NCBI GenBank assembly: GCA_963667435.1 | Contig: OY763414.1 | Span: 1,240,001-1,304,000, forward strand | DNA from: Marispirochaeta sp963667435 | Lineage (GTDB): Bacteria > Spirochaetota > Spirochaetia > JC444 > Marispirochaetaceae | Length of the DNA: 64,000 nt | Reading direction: 5' to 3' | Shown: positions 35,679 to 43,781 of the stretch, piece after piece | Numbering within the stretch: position 1 is the stretch's first letter | Layout: each line of letters opens with the position of its first letter | The notes under the pieces: model-generated | Told to the model about the DNA's origin: nothing | Seen by the model: only the letters and a program-made list of their open reading frames with translations | Databases searched by the model: none | Made by a program: the position numbers and the translations under genes

Positions 35679-36164
35679 ATGAAGATGTTTACAATGAGTC
35701 TATTGGTTCTTTTAATTATGTTTCCAGCCTTCGGCGGCGGACAGAATGAAACTTCAGACGATGGAATGATGGAGAAATCTGAAGCATCTGAAGGGACTAT
35801 GATGGAAAAGCCGGACACCGAAGAAGCTCCCATGATGATGGCCCCGTCTCCGGTTATGGATTTCAAGGGAATGCAAGATGCCATGATGCTTGCGAAAGAG
35901 AAGCCGACGGTTCTGTTCTTCTATGCAACATGGTGCCCCACCTGCCAGGCAGCAATGAAGAGCATTGAAGCAGCACCGGAGAAACTCTCCGGCATAAACC
36001 TGCTTATTGTAGATTATGACAACTCCGACGATCTTCAGAAAAAATACGGTGTAACCTACCAGCATACCTTTGTACAAATAAACCCTTCCGGTAAAGCAAT
36101 AGCGAAATGGAACGGAGGGAATGCTGACGAGATTCTGATGAAAACAGAAATGAGTGAGATGTAA
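35679..36164 (+). CDS. Exported thioredoxin-like protein with Met-rich linker
   Basis: A 161-residue exported protein. The ATG at 35679 is chosen for AGGAGG 7 nt upstream and the signal peptide it opens (about 1-19). Residues 28-58 are a Met/Glu/Pro-rich linker with Met clusters at 30-31, 41-42 and 52-54, an 11-residue period. The thioredoxin fold follows (KPTVLFFYATWCPTCQAAMKSIE) with CPTC at 86-89 and cis-Pro replaced by a YQHTFVQIN context. It lies 3 nt before the DipZ-type gene. It is probably a periplasmic thiol carrier between DipZ and MsrB. The Met clusters could bind copper or be oxidised reversibly. Confidence 0.8.
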   Translation: MKMFTMSLLVLLIMFPAFGGGQNETSDDGMMEKSEASEGTMMEKPDTEEAPMMMAPSPVMDFKGMQDAMMLAKEKPTVLFFYATWCPTCQAAMKSIEAAPEKLSGINLLIVDYDNSDDLQKKYGVTYQHTFVQINPSGKAIAKWNGGNADEILMKTEMSEM

Positions 36165-36167
36165 TCC

Positions 36168-37865
36168 ATGCTGATTCTTCTATTTTTCGCCCTGCTGTCG
36201 GGAATTGTCACCATACTTTCTCCCTGCATCCTGCCGGTACTTCCAATAGTACTGTCCGGCAGTGTGGGCGGGAAACGGAAGCCCCTGGGAATAATTGCCG
36301 GGTTTATCGGCAGTTTCACCATATTCACCCTGCTCCTCTCTTCTGTGGTTCAGGCCCTGCAGATTCCCCCGGATACCCTGCGCATTGCCGCTGTAAGTAT
36401 AATTATCATCTTTGGTATGGTACTGCTTGTTCCCGGGCTGCAGAAATGGTTTGAACTGCTGACTTCCCGGCTTTCCGGCAAAAAAGGACAGCAGAGCAGG
36501 ACAGGATTCTTCGGCGGGTTGAGTATAGGTGCGAGCCTCGGACTGGTCTGGACTCCCTGTGTGGGGCCTATCATTGCGTCGGTTATTTCGCTGGCAATAA
36601 GTCAGCAGGTAAGCGGCGGCCCTGCAGCAGTTATATTTGCTTATTCCATCGGCACCGCCCTGCCCATGTTTGCGGTAATGAAAGGGGGACGCAGGCTTAT
36701 CCAGCGCTTCCCGGCACTTTCCCGCAATACCGGAAAACTGCAGCGGGGATTCGGCCTGATAATGATTATTGCAGGACTGTCCATAGGCCTGGGCCTTGAT
36801 CGTAAATTTCAGACAGCAGTGCTGGAAGTTTTTCCAGGTTACGGTACCGGACTTACCGCCTTTGAGCAGAACGAATCGGTAACCCGGGCCCTGGCGGAAA
36901 ATCTGGAGAAAAATTCACAGGATAATCCTCAGCAGTTGAACTGGCAGAATCCTCCGGAGAATGGCGAGCTTGCAGATTTCGGACCTGCTCCGGAGATTAT
37001 GAAAGAGAGTATCTGGTTTAATTCCACCTCCCTTTCCATGCAGCAGTTAAGAGGCAAGGTGGTTCTCATCGATTTCTGGACCTACAGCTGCGTCAACTGT
37101 GTAAGAACCCTGCCCTACCTGCAATCCTGGTACGAGACCTATAAAGATCAGGGCTTTGAGATAATCGGAGTGCATTCTCCGGAATTTACCTTTGAACGAG
37201 ACCCGGAAAATGTAAAAAAAGCAATCAGCGACCTGGAAGTAACCTGGCCGGTAGTGCTTGATAACGGATTCGACCTGTGGAAAGCCTATAAAAATCGTTT
37301 CTGGCCTGCCCATTATTTTATTGATGCCCGGGGAAATATCCGGTACTTCCATTTCGGCGAGGAAGAATACGATACCGGCGAAGAAGTAATACGAACGCTG
37401 CTGAAGGAGGCCGGACAGAGGATCTCTTCCGCAACCGCCGTCACTGCATGGCGTGGAATAGAGAGCAGTACAGACGAAACCTACCTGGGTTTCGGCAGAA
37501 GTCGAGGTTTTATATCCCCTGGGACCGGAGAGGATAACAGTATTCAGCAGTACTCTATTCCAGAGCCCCCCGGCAACGGAGAATGGGGTCTTGAAGGGAA
37601 GTGGAATGTTCAGCGGCAGTACATTGAGCCGGTAGAATCCGGAGCCCTTGAACTCGGTTTTGAGGCAAAGAATGTATTTCTGGTTATTGAGCCTGTTGCC
37701 GACAACAGCAGCATAAGGATTTTCCTGGACGGCAAGCAGACCGGAACGGTGCATTTAGATTCAAGCAGAATGTATCAGCTTATTAATGGCGAGGAGGCTT
37801 CCGCACACCTGCTCAGGCTGGAGACAGAGGGCGGAATGAGACTCTATGCATTCACATTCGGATAA
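36168..37865 (+). CDS. dipZ: DipZ-type CcdA-thioredoxin fusion (thiol-disulfide relay)
   Basis: A 565-residue membrane protein in three parts. The first is a CcdA/DsbD-beta-like six-helix domain (about 1-215) with its Cys pair in LSPCILP (C20) and WTPCVGP (C131). The second is a periplasmic TlpA/AhpC-like thioredoxin domain (about 280-420) with CVNC at 308-311 (FWTYSCVNC). The third is a C-terminal beta-sandwich (about 430-565), as in mycobacterial DipZ. Such proteins carry cytoplasmic reducing power across the inner membrane. Next to the thioredoxin-like protein (upstream, 3 nt) and the secreted MsrB (downstream, 14 nt), it is the likely electron supplier for periplasmic methionine-sulfoxide repair. 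Confidence 0.88.
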   Translation: MLILLFFALLSGIVTILSPCILPVLPIVLSGSVGGKRKPLGIIAGFIGSFTIFTLLLSSVVQALQIPPDTLRIAAVSIIIIFGMVLLVPGLQKWFELLTSRLSGKKGQQSRTGFFGGLSIGASLGLVWTPCVGPIIASVISLAISQQVSGGPAAVIFAYSIGTALPMFAVMKGGRRLIQRFPALSRNTGKLQRGFGLIMIIAGLSIGLGLDRKFQTAVLEVFPGYGTGLTAFEQNESVTRALAENLEKNSQDNPQQLNWQNPPENGELADFGPAPEIMKESIWFNSTSLSMQQLRGKVVLIDFWTYSCVNCVRTLPYLQSWYETYKDQGFEIIGVHSPEFTFERDPENVKKAISDLEVTWPVVLDNGFDLWKAYKNRFWPAHYFIDARGNIRYFHFGEEEYDTGEEVIRTLLKEAGQRISSATAVTAWRGIESSTDETYLGFGRSRGFISPGTGEDNSIQQYSIPEPPGNGEWGLEGKWNVQRQYIEPVESGALELGFEAKNVFLVIEPVADNSSIRIFLDGKQTGTVHLDSSRMYQLINGEEASAHLLRLETEGGMRLYAFTFG

Positions 37866-37879
37866 ACAAGGAGAAAGAG

Positions 37880-38488
37880 ATGAAGAGATTATTACGAATA
37901 TTTACCCTCTGTATGACGGCTTTTACAGGACTACTCCCGCTTACCGCTGCCGGGCAGCAGGAAAAACCAATGGCGGCTGCTTTACAAACAAATGAAATGT
38001 CCACAACAGAGGCAGTCCTCCCCCCCGGAGCGAAACCCGGAATGTATGAAAAACCAACAGAAGAAGAGCTGATGAAAAAACTCACGGACAATCAGTTCTA
38101 CATTACTCAGCAGAACGGAACGGAACCGGCCTTCAGAAATGAGTATTGGGACAACAAACAGGAAGGTATCTATGTTGACGTTGTATCCGGAGAACCACTG
38201 TTCAGCAGCAGAGATAAATACAAATCGGGAACCGGCTGGCCGAGTTTCACCAGACCGATAAATCCAAAGAACATTGTTGAGCACAAGGATTTTTCCTTTG
38301 GAATGGCTCGCATAGAGGTTCGCAGCTTCTATGCTGATTCCCATCTTGGGCACCTGTTTAATGACGGGCCGGCCCCCACGGGACTCCGATACTGTATTAA
38401 TTCCGCTGCGCTCAGATTTATTCCGAAAGAAGATTTGGCAGATGAGGGATACAATAGGTATCTGGACCTTTTTACATTATCCCCTTAA
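37880..38488 (+). CDS. msrB: Secreted peptide-methionine (R)-S-oxide reductase
   Basis: A 202-residue exported MsrB. A signal peptide (about 1-25) and a Met/Pro-containing linker lead to the MsrB domain (about 57-195): YVDVVSGEPLFSS, SGTGWPSF, SHLGHLFNDGPAPTGLRYCINSAALRF. The catalytic Cys is C172 in RYCIN. The Cys-x-x-Cys zinc pairs of many MsrBs are absent, so this is the non-zinc form. Export plus the upstream DipZ and thioredoxin-like genes imply repair of oxidised Met in periplasmic proteins. Its stop overlaps the convergent membrane-protein gene by 17 nt. Confidence 0.9.
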   Translation: MKRLLRIFTLCMTAFTGLLPLTAAGQQEKPMAAALQTNEMSTTEAVLPPGAKPGMYEKPTEEELMKKLTDNQFYITQQNGTEPAFRNEYWDNKQEGIYVDVVSGEPLFSSRDKYKSGTGWPSFTRPINPKNIVEHKDFSFGMARIEVRSFYADSHLGHLFNDGPAPTGLRYCINSAALRFIPKEDLADEGYNRYLDLFTLSP

Positions 38489-39218
38489 TCAGGAAGGCCC
38501 AGAAGATGGACAAAGAGGCGGAAAGGAGTGTGCCGATTAGAACATACTCGGCAAAATTCCGGTCATCAAGTTCCCGGAAGCGGGTAATGCCTTTTGCGGT
38601 AAGAATAAAACCGATGGAGGCGTAGCTTCCGATAAGGACAAAAAAGAAAAACAGGAGCCGCTCAATGATGCCGATAACTTTTCCACGACGGAGTTCACGG
38701 TCATCCTGTTTTTCTCCGGAGCCGGTTTCTGCCGGAACAACATGTATTAAATTCAGAATAAAGCGAATAAGGTTATTTATCTCGTTAACAACGGTAAGCA
38801 TTCCGAAAAGAACAATTAGTATTGTCCTGACCCCGGAACCGTCAATCCATACGGTAAAAACATTCGCTCTGAACAATCCCGCAATACAGGTATCGGCAAA
38901 CGTATTAAACTCCGTCTGCTTCAGAACTGTTCCAAACAGAAAACCACCGGCTATGGTAATAAAAAGAAACTGAACTACCCGTTTTACAAATATATTCTTT
39001 CCGTCCCATTCCAGAGAAACTGTAAAAAGATGGTAGTAAAAAAACCAGGAAAGAAAGTATAAGATATTCGAAGCTGAATAAAGGGGCATCAGAAGTACCA
39101 GTTCACAAAGAAAAGCAAGTAGATTATCTTTGGTTACACCTCGTACGGTCTCACGCCACTGAAGAAAAAGCCGCGGCAAAAGCATTGAGACCAGAAACCA
39201 GGCCAGTTCACTTTTCAT
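38472..39218 (-). CDS. Membrane protein partner of SatD (DUF3307-like C-terminus)
   Basis: A 248-residue inner-membrane protein with about six hydrophobic helices. The C-terminal part (IGIIERLLFFFFVLIGSYASIGFILTAKGITRFRELDDRNFAEYVLIGTLLSASLS) resembles the tail of the DUF3307 proteins that commonly follow satD. The N-terminal half is not one that I recognise. It overlaps the SatD gene by 4 nt, so the two are translationally coupled. The function is unknown. Confidence 0.65.
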   Translation of the reverse strand: MKSELAWFLVSMLLPRLFLQWRETVRGVTKDNLLAFLCELVLLMPLYSASNILYFLSWFFYYHLFTVSLEWDGKNIFVKRVVQFLFITIAGGFLFGTVLKQTEFNTFADTCIAGLFRANVFTVWIDGSGVRTILIVLFGMLTVVNEINNLIRFILNLIHVVPAETGSGEKQDDRELRRGKVIGIIERLLFFFFVLIGSYASIGFILTAKGITRFRELDDRNFAEYVLIGTLLSASLSIFWAFLIKGIM

Positions 39219-39850
39219 ATTTCCCCTGCAATTTTCCGTATTTCTCTATCTGCCGCATTAAGGACATCCAGAACTTCCCGGACAGAATTGGTTACAACAG
39301 ATTTATATACAGCTCTCTGCTTGATGTCTATTGTTGAAAGAATATCCTGAATCGTCAAGCCTGCCATAAGCCCGTTGAAAATAATCCAGGTATGGCCCTT
39401 CCATCCTGCCATTACCCCCTGAACGAGTCGCAAAGACGAGTTGAGCATGGATTCGGCAAGCTCGTTTTCCCCGGAAAAGATTTGAAGAACAGAAGAGTCA
39501 TACCGTTTCAACCAGGTCAATCCATCCCTGGCAAAATGGAAAGCTGGACCATCCATTCCAAGGGCTGAATCGGGATTGAGATCGGTACTCAGATCTCCGA
39601 TTCCCACTGCAAATCTCACCTGCACGGGATGCATATCTGCCATAAGTATACCAACATCCCGCATAAGTCCGGCTCCGGTTTTATACACTGCCTGAAACTC
39701 ATCTCCCAGGGTTATGGTATAGGGAGAGATAATATCCGTTGACCGGGAATTCAATTCAGATAGCTGCGCCTCCATTCGCTTCTGAAGCTGTCTCCGATCA
39801 GAAAGATTCCGCGATTTAACAATATCTGCTATTACAGCTGCTACCTTCAC
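39215..39850 (-). CDS. satD: SatD-family protein
   Basis: A 211-residue cytoplasmic protein of the SatD family: N-terminal AAVIADIVKSRNLSDR, central TITLGDEFQAVYKTGAGLMRDV and RFAVGIGDLSTDL, and GPAFHFARDGL. The fold is related to nucleotidyl cyclases (the GDEFQ segment echoes GGDEF-like loops), but activity is unproven; the name comes from the streptococcal sat operon. The start GTG at 39850 lies only 6 nt after a predicted -10 box, so the mRNA may be leaderless. Three evenly spaced operators precede it. Confidence 0.75.
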   Translation of the reverse strand: MKVAAVIADIVKSRNLSDRRQLQKRMEAQLSELNSRSTDIISPYTITLGDEFQAVYKTGAGLMRDVGILMADMHPVQVRFAVGIGDLSTDLNPDSALGMDGPAFHFARDGLTWLKRYDSSVLQIFSGENELAESMLNSSLRLVQGVMAGWKGHTWIIFNGLMAGLTIQDILSTIDIKQRAVYKSVVTNSVREVLDVLNAADREIRKIAGEI

Positions 39851-39856
39851 ATGTAT

Positions 39857-39934
39857 ATTGTACTATATAGGTACAATATCTGTCTATTGTACTTTATTAG
39901 TGCAACTAACTATAATTGCACTCTTTTAGTGCAT
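39857..39934 (-). promoter_or_regulatory. Three tandem 20-bp operators and promoter before satD
   Basis: Near-identical inverted repeats lie at 39857-39876, 39886-39905 and 39915-39934. In minus orientation they read TTGTACCTATATAGTACAAT, TTGCACTAATAAAGTACAAT and ATGCACTAAAAGAGTGCAAT. Consensus TTGCACTAATAnAGTRCAAT; centres exactly 29 bp apart. The site nearest the gene contains the -10 TACAAT (39862-39857), with a possible -35 TAGACA 18 nt upstream. No regulator gene is adjacent. Confidence 0.7.
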
Positions 39935-40056
39935 ATTATCACCAGCAATACGCCCCCGGAAATCCAACTGTCATGAAGGAGTTCCCCTTGCCGGAGAATC
40001 AGGAAAAATCTTATCTTATAAGTAAGAGATAGTTCTTTTCCGGAAAGGAGATACAC

Positions 40057-40842
40057 ATGCAGTCAGTTTACTTTTCCCACGGAGGTGGACCATTACCGAT
40101 TCTGGGAGATCCAACCCATTCAGCAATGATTGATTTTATGAAGAAACTGCCTTCATCAATTAACAAACCTGATGCCGTACTTGTAGTAAGCGCCCACTGG
40201 GAGGCGCAGAACCCCACGGTACTTGCAAGCCCCTCTCCTGCCATGCTCTATGACTACTACGGATTTCCGGAAGAGGCCTATTCTATACAGTATCCGTCAC
40301 CAGGCAATCCGGAGTTCGCGTCAGTCGTGACCGACCTGCTTGAAAAAGCGGGAATAAAAAGCAGAAGCGATTCGGACAGAGGTATTGATCACGGTGTCTA
40401 TATTCCCATGAAGATGATGTATCCTGACGCAGATATTCCCACGATTCAGCTCTCCCTGGTAAAGGGACTGGACCCGGAAATTCACCTGACAATCGGCGAA
40501 GCCCTGCTGGGTTTAACAGAGCAAAACATACTGCTGATTGGATCCGGATTTTCCTTTCACAACATGCAGGCTTTTGACTGGAGCGGCAGCAACAGGCAGG
40601 ATGATATAAATGATGCATTTCAGGACTGGCTTATAGATACCTGTACTGGAGACATGCCGGCGGAGGCCAGAAAAAAACTGCTTATGGACTGGAAAACTGC
40701 ACCGGGTGCTCGCTACTGTCACCCCAGAGAAGAACATCTGCTCCCTCTGCACGTCTGCTCATCCTGTGCGGCAGCACCGGCTGAAAAAATATTTGACGAC
40801 TATATTCTGGGAAAACGTGCAGTAGCCTTTTTGTGGCGGTAG
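40057..40842 (+). CDS. ygiD: DODA-type (LigB/YgiD family) extradiol dioxygenase
   Basis: A 261-residue class III extradiol dioxygenase fold. Metal and active-site residues appear in order: SHGGG (H8), SAHWEA (H47 region), DRGIDHGVYIPMKMMYPDADIPTIQLSL, IGSGFSFHNM and EEHLLPLHV. The family opens catechol rings such as L-DOPA using Fe(II) or Zn. No aromatic-degradation genes are nearby, so the natural substrate is open. AAAGGAG precedes the ATG. It looks monocistronic. Confidence 0.85.
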   Translation: MQSVYFSHGGGPLPILGDPTHSAMIDFMKKLPSSINKPDAVLVVSAHWEAQNPTVLASPSPAMLYDYYGFPEEAYSIQYPSPGNPEFASVVTDLLEKAGIKSRSDSDRGIDHGVYIPMKMMYPDADIPTIQLSLVKGLDPEIHLTIGEALLGLTEQNILLIGSGFSFHNMQAFDWSGSNRQDDINDAFQDWLIDTCTGDMPAEARKKLLMDWKTAPGARYCHPREEHLLPLHVCSSCAAAPAEKIFDDYILGKRAVAFLWR

Positions 40843-40952
40843 ATATACTTTAACACCTGTTTAGATATTCGAGCCTGCGCAGCGGGAGAATCATAAAAAA
40901 ACGGGTGTATTTTCCACAGCCTGTCATATCTTTCTTTAACAGGAGGAAAGTG

Positions 40953-41258
40953 ATGGCTGAATATTCATTTGATGGAAAGGATCTGCGCAACTCGGCAGGA
41001 AAGAAACTGGGAGAAATAGACCGAAGCTATATCCGCAGCTGCAATGCCGCGTTGTTAGGCGAACTGGACAGAAAGAATATCCGTGACCCCAGAGGGAAAA
41101 AGATTCTCGAGTTTGACGGCAAAACAGTAAAGGATGACCGGGGGAAAAAAATTGCAACAATAGGAGAAATAAGCGCTCTTATTGACGGAGACCCCGGAAT
41201 AGACATGGTTGCCGCCTGGTACTTCTTTATAAAAACACAGACAGCCTTTATGGCGTAA
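40953..41258 (+). CDS. Small repeat protein of unknown function
   Basis: A 101-residue protein starting at ATG 40953 (AGGAGGAAAGTG upstream). It is built of short repeats of about 15-18 residues around a 'DxxGKKIxxxDG' core: FDGKDLRNSAGKKLGEID, LLGELDRKNIRDPRGKKILEFDG and KTVKDDRGKKIATIG. The pattern recalls small 'FDGK' beta-repeat proteins linked to type VI or surface functions in other bacteria, but I cannot name the family. The C-terminal helix AAWYFFIKTQTAFMA is hydrophobic. A strong terminator follows. Confidence 0.65.
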   Translation: MAEYSFDGKDLRNSAGKKLGEIDRSYIRSCNAALLGELDRKNIRDPRGKKILEFDGKTVKDDRGKKIATIGEISALIDGDPGIDMVAAWYFFIKTQTAFMA

Positions 41259-41265
41259 CACGACT

Positions 41266-41300
41266 GAGTCGGGAGAATGGTACTTTTCCCGACTCGATTT
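41266..41300 (+). terminator. Intrinsic terminator
   Basis: GAGTCGGGA (41266-41274) and TCCCGACTC (41287-41295) form a 9-bp stem followed by GATTTT. Confidence 0.75.
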
Positions 41301-41360
41301 TAAATACACCTTCATTTATCGTGCTATAATCACCCGGAATGTTCACAAGGAGTACATCAA

Positions 41361-42146
41361 ATGCCGGGGATCAGTTTTCGCATTCTTTATCTTGGTCATA
41401 TTCACTGTAAAAAAGACCACCTCATTCAGACGGAAGAAAAGGATACAATGTACAGATCGCCGATGCTGGCAGTACTGTTCAGACATCCGGAACTGGGAAA
41501 CATTCTGTACGATACCGGAAACAGCAGCCTGGGAGATGCGATTTACTCTTCTTCAATGAAAGAACTCTACCCTGTGCCGGAGGTTATCACTATAGATACC
41601 GCCCTAACGGAACTCGATCTGGACGTCAGTGATATAGATATACTGATTCTTTCCCATATGCACATGGACCATACAGGAGGGCTGCCTCTTTTTGCCAATA
41701 CAAAGGCTGCAAAGCGGGGAGTGATTATCAGTGAACCCGATGCAAAAGAAGCATTCTTCGCAGTGAATACAAAGCTGGATCCAGGCCCTTTTGTAAAAGA
41801 ATCGATCTGCAATATACCCGGCTTGAAATATGACCCCATAAACGGGGAGACAGCCCTGGCAGATGATTTCACCATGTTTCTTCAGCCATGTCATACCCCG
41901 GGAGTTCTTGGACTGATTATAAAAACTGAGAATTCGGGAAACTTTATTTTTACCTCAGATGCAGTCTACACCGAAGATTCATACAGAAAACGACTTCCTC
42001 CCGGAGGAAGCATCAACCGGACCGAGGGTGAATTCTTCACGTATCTGGATAGTCTGAAAAAGCTGGAAAAACAGTATGGTGCGACAATTTTGTTCGGCCA
42101 TGATATTGAGCAGTACAGGAAATGGGGTAAGCGCTGGATAAATTGA
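41361..42146 (+). CDS. Metallo-beta-lactamase-fold hydrolase, N-acyl homoserine lactonase-like
   Basis: A 261-residue MBL-fold enzyme. Zinc-ligand motifs are HMHMDH in SHMHMDHTGG (about 96-105), CHTPG (about 177-181), FTSDAVY (Asp about 196) and LFGHD near the C-terminus. The spacing and the long N-terminal strand resemble the AHL lactonase group (AiiA/AttM), which opens acyl-homoserine lactone rings. No LuxI/LuxR homologue is in the window, so quorum quenching is only a possibility; other lactones may be the substrate. AAGGAGTAC precedes the ATG. Confidence 0.8.
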   Translation: MPGISFRILYLGHIHCKKDHLIQTEEKDTMYRSPMLAVLFRHPELGNILYDTGNSSLGDAIYSSSMKELYPVPEVITIDTALTELDLDVSDIDILILSHMHMDHTGGLPLFANTKAAKRGVIISEPDAKEAFFAVNTKLDPGPFVKESICNIPGLKYDPINGETALADDFTMFLQPCHTPGVLGLIIKTENSGNFIFTSDAVYTEDSYRKRLPPGGSINRTEGEFFTYLDSLKKLEKQYGATILFGHDIEQYRKWGKRWIN

Positions 42147-42183
42147 GGGCACCTAAAAAGAGACGGGATTTATAGAGATCCCC

Positions 42184-43770
42184 TTAATCTGACTCCCGGT
42201 TTTCCAGAGGGAACAGCAGGGTATACTTTGTCTCCCCCTCCGTTTCCAGGCTTAAACGTCCATGATGCTGCTCCACAAGACTGTTGATAAGCATTGTTCC
42301 CAGCCCTTCTTTTGCACCTTCGGCATAAGGTTTGCCGTTATTTGCTATTGTCAGGTGAATAAATCCACCCTCCTGCTTTCCCCGAATACGCAGAGTTCCG
42401 TTCGGTTCCAGTCCATACTTGATTGCATTGGTAACAATTTCGGATGTAACAAGTCCGAAAGAGACAGCCTGACGGGGATTGAGAGGGATGGGATCAATCT
42501 GGCAGTCCAGATTTACCGGGAACGAGCAGAAAGATGCAAGGATAGTCTCAACCAGCCCCCGGATATATTCAAACGCGGAAATACTGGAAAAATCACTGCT
42601 TTTATACAGGGCGTTATGTACATCCTGAACAGCAAGAATACGGGCCTGAAGGTCATTCAGGGTCTGCGCCGAGAAGGGTCCTCCGCCCATGGCCACAAGA
42701 CTGATTATACTGCTTATAAGGGAGAGACTGTTTTTCACCCGGTGGTGTATCTCCTTCAACAGGAGTTCCCTCTCATGATTTATTTTTACCAGTCGCTGAT
42801 TTACTTCCTGAAGTTCGTCAGCATGGAGGGAAATCTGCCTGGCGTTACGCCTTACCTGAAAATAATAACTTATGAAGGCAGCCAGTATTCCCAGCGCAAA
42901 AAGTACCACCACAGACTGCAGGGTCTGGTAAAGCCACACTTTTTTATCTACGGATATATCGGAAGCGACAAAAACCTGAAAAGGAAAGCCCTTAATTGAA
43001 TATACGGAAACAGCGCTGTCCCCATTCAAGGCAACAACCGCTCCGCCGCCAACCACAGTTTCTTTCCGCTCCCCCCGCATTTGATGCCGGACCCATTCCT
43101 CAGCTTCAGCCTTATACCCTTTCTCTGCACGTTCATAGAGCTTGCGGCCATCCGCACTGTATACACCGGAACGCACAATCCCCCTTAAGAGAGGCTCGTC
43201 TCTGGACGGCAGAAGAGAATCAATATCACAAACCGCTTCCACCACCGCAACCAGATCTCCACTGGCATTACGTACAGCCCTGCTCATATGTATATGGTAC
43301 TGCTCTTCTCCGGCTCGTCTATGAACACCAATCTGAAACTTTGCTCCCGGCCTGTTCAGGTCCTCTGCACTGTAACTTGCAATGTTATCACCTATGGGAA
43401 ACCCGGGACTCTGCCATAGTTTTTTCCTGTCGGGAGTTACCAGAATGATATAGGCAACCTCCGGCATCAGCAGCAGTTCGTCGAGAACTCTCCGTTCAAA
43501 GACACCGTTGGCAACCACAGATTCCACCGGCAGAGAATCAGAAACAATCCCTGCACTTATTCTCAGCAGCGTATCCACTCTTTTGAGATTATTCGCCAAT
43601 TTATCTGCAATAATACGGGCACGGTATTCCGTCGCTTCCATGGAGGACTCTTCCATGACCTGCAGTCGGCTGTGTGCATTTACCACCGCATAGACTGTAA
43701 ACAGGCTTATAACTGCAAGCAATATCACAAGAGGAATCTGCCAGAAACTCTTTTTATTATCCATATTCAA
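42184..43770 (-). CDS. Sensor histidine kinase (HisKA_2/HWE type) with periplasmic sensor
   Basis: A 528-residue kinase. TM1 is about 11-31; a periplasmic cache-like domain (about 35-275) contains FERRVLDELLLMPEVAYIILVTPDRKKLWQSPGFP; TM2 is about 283-303. A coiled linker follows, then HisKA_2 with EIHHRVKNSLSLISSIISL and an HWE/HisKA_2 ATPase (VTSEIVTNAIKYGLEPNG, LTIANNGKP, GLGTMLINSLVEQHHGRL). It sits 11 nt after a TRAP-type binding-protein gene in one operon. No response regulator is nearby, so the output partner is encoded elsewhere. The binding protein probably delivers the ligand to the sensor. Confidence 0.85.
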   Translation of the reverse strand: MNMDNKKSFWQIPLVILLAVISLFTVYAVVNAHSRLQVMEESSMEATEYRARIIADKLANNLKRVDTLLRISAGIVSDSLPVESVVANGVFERRVLDELLLMPEVAYIILVTPDRKKLWQSPGFPIGDNIASYSAEDLNRPGAKFQIGVHRRAGEEQYHIHMSRAVRNASGDLVAVVEAVCDIDSLLPSRDEPLLRGIVRSGVYSADGRKLYERAEKGYKAEAEEWVRHQMRGERKETVVGGGAVVALNGDSAVSVYSIKGFPFQVFVASDISVDKKVWLYQTLQSVVVLFALGILAAFISYYFQVRRNARQISLHADELQEVNQRLVKINHERELLLKEIHHRVKNSLSLISSIISLVAMGGGPFSAQTLNDLQARILAVQDVHNALYKSSDFSSISAFEYIRGLVETILASFCSFPVNLDCQIDPIPLNPRQAVSFGLVTSEIVTNAIKYGLEPNGTLRIRGKQEGGFIHLTIANNGKPYAEGAKEGLGTMLINSLVEQHHGRLSLETEGETKYTLLFPLENRESD

Positions 43771-43781
43771 ATTATTACTCT

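Noticed and set aside
37047..37754. 235-residue minus-strand frame inside the DipZ-type gene
   Set aside because: Antisense shadow; the plus-strand frame has CcdA and thioredoxin motifs.
41361..42146. A quorum-sensing locus suggested by the AHL-lactonase-like enzyme
   Set aside because: No LuxI or LuxR homologue nearby; many MBL-fold enzymes share these motifs.
42262..43448. Two long plus-strand frames across the histidine kinase gene
   Set aside because: They are antisense shadows of a kinase with all catalytic motifs.
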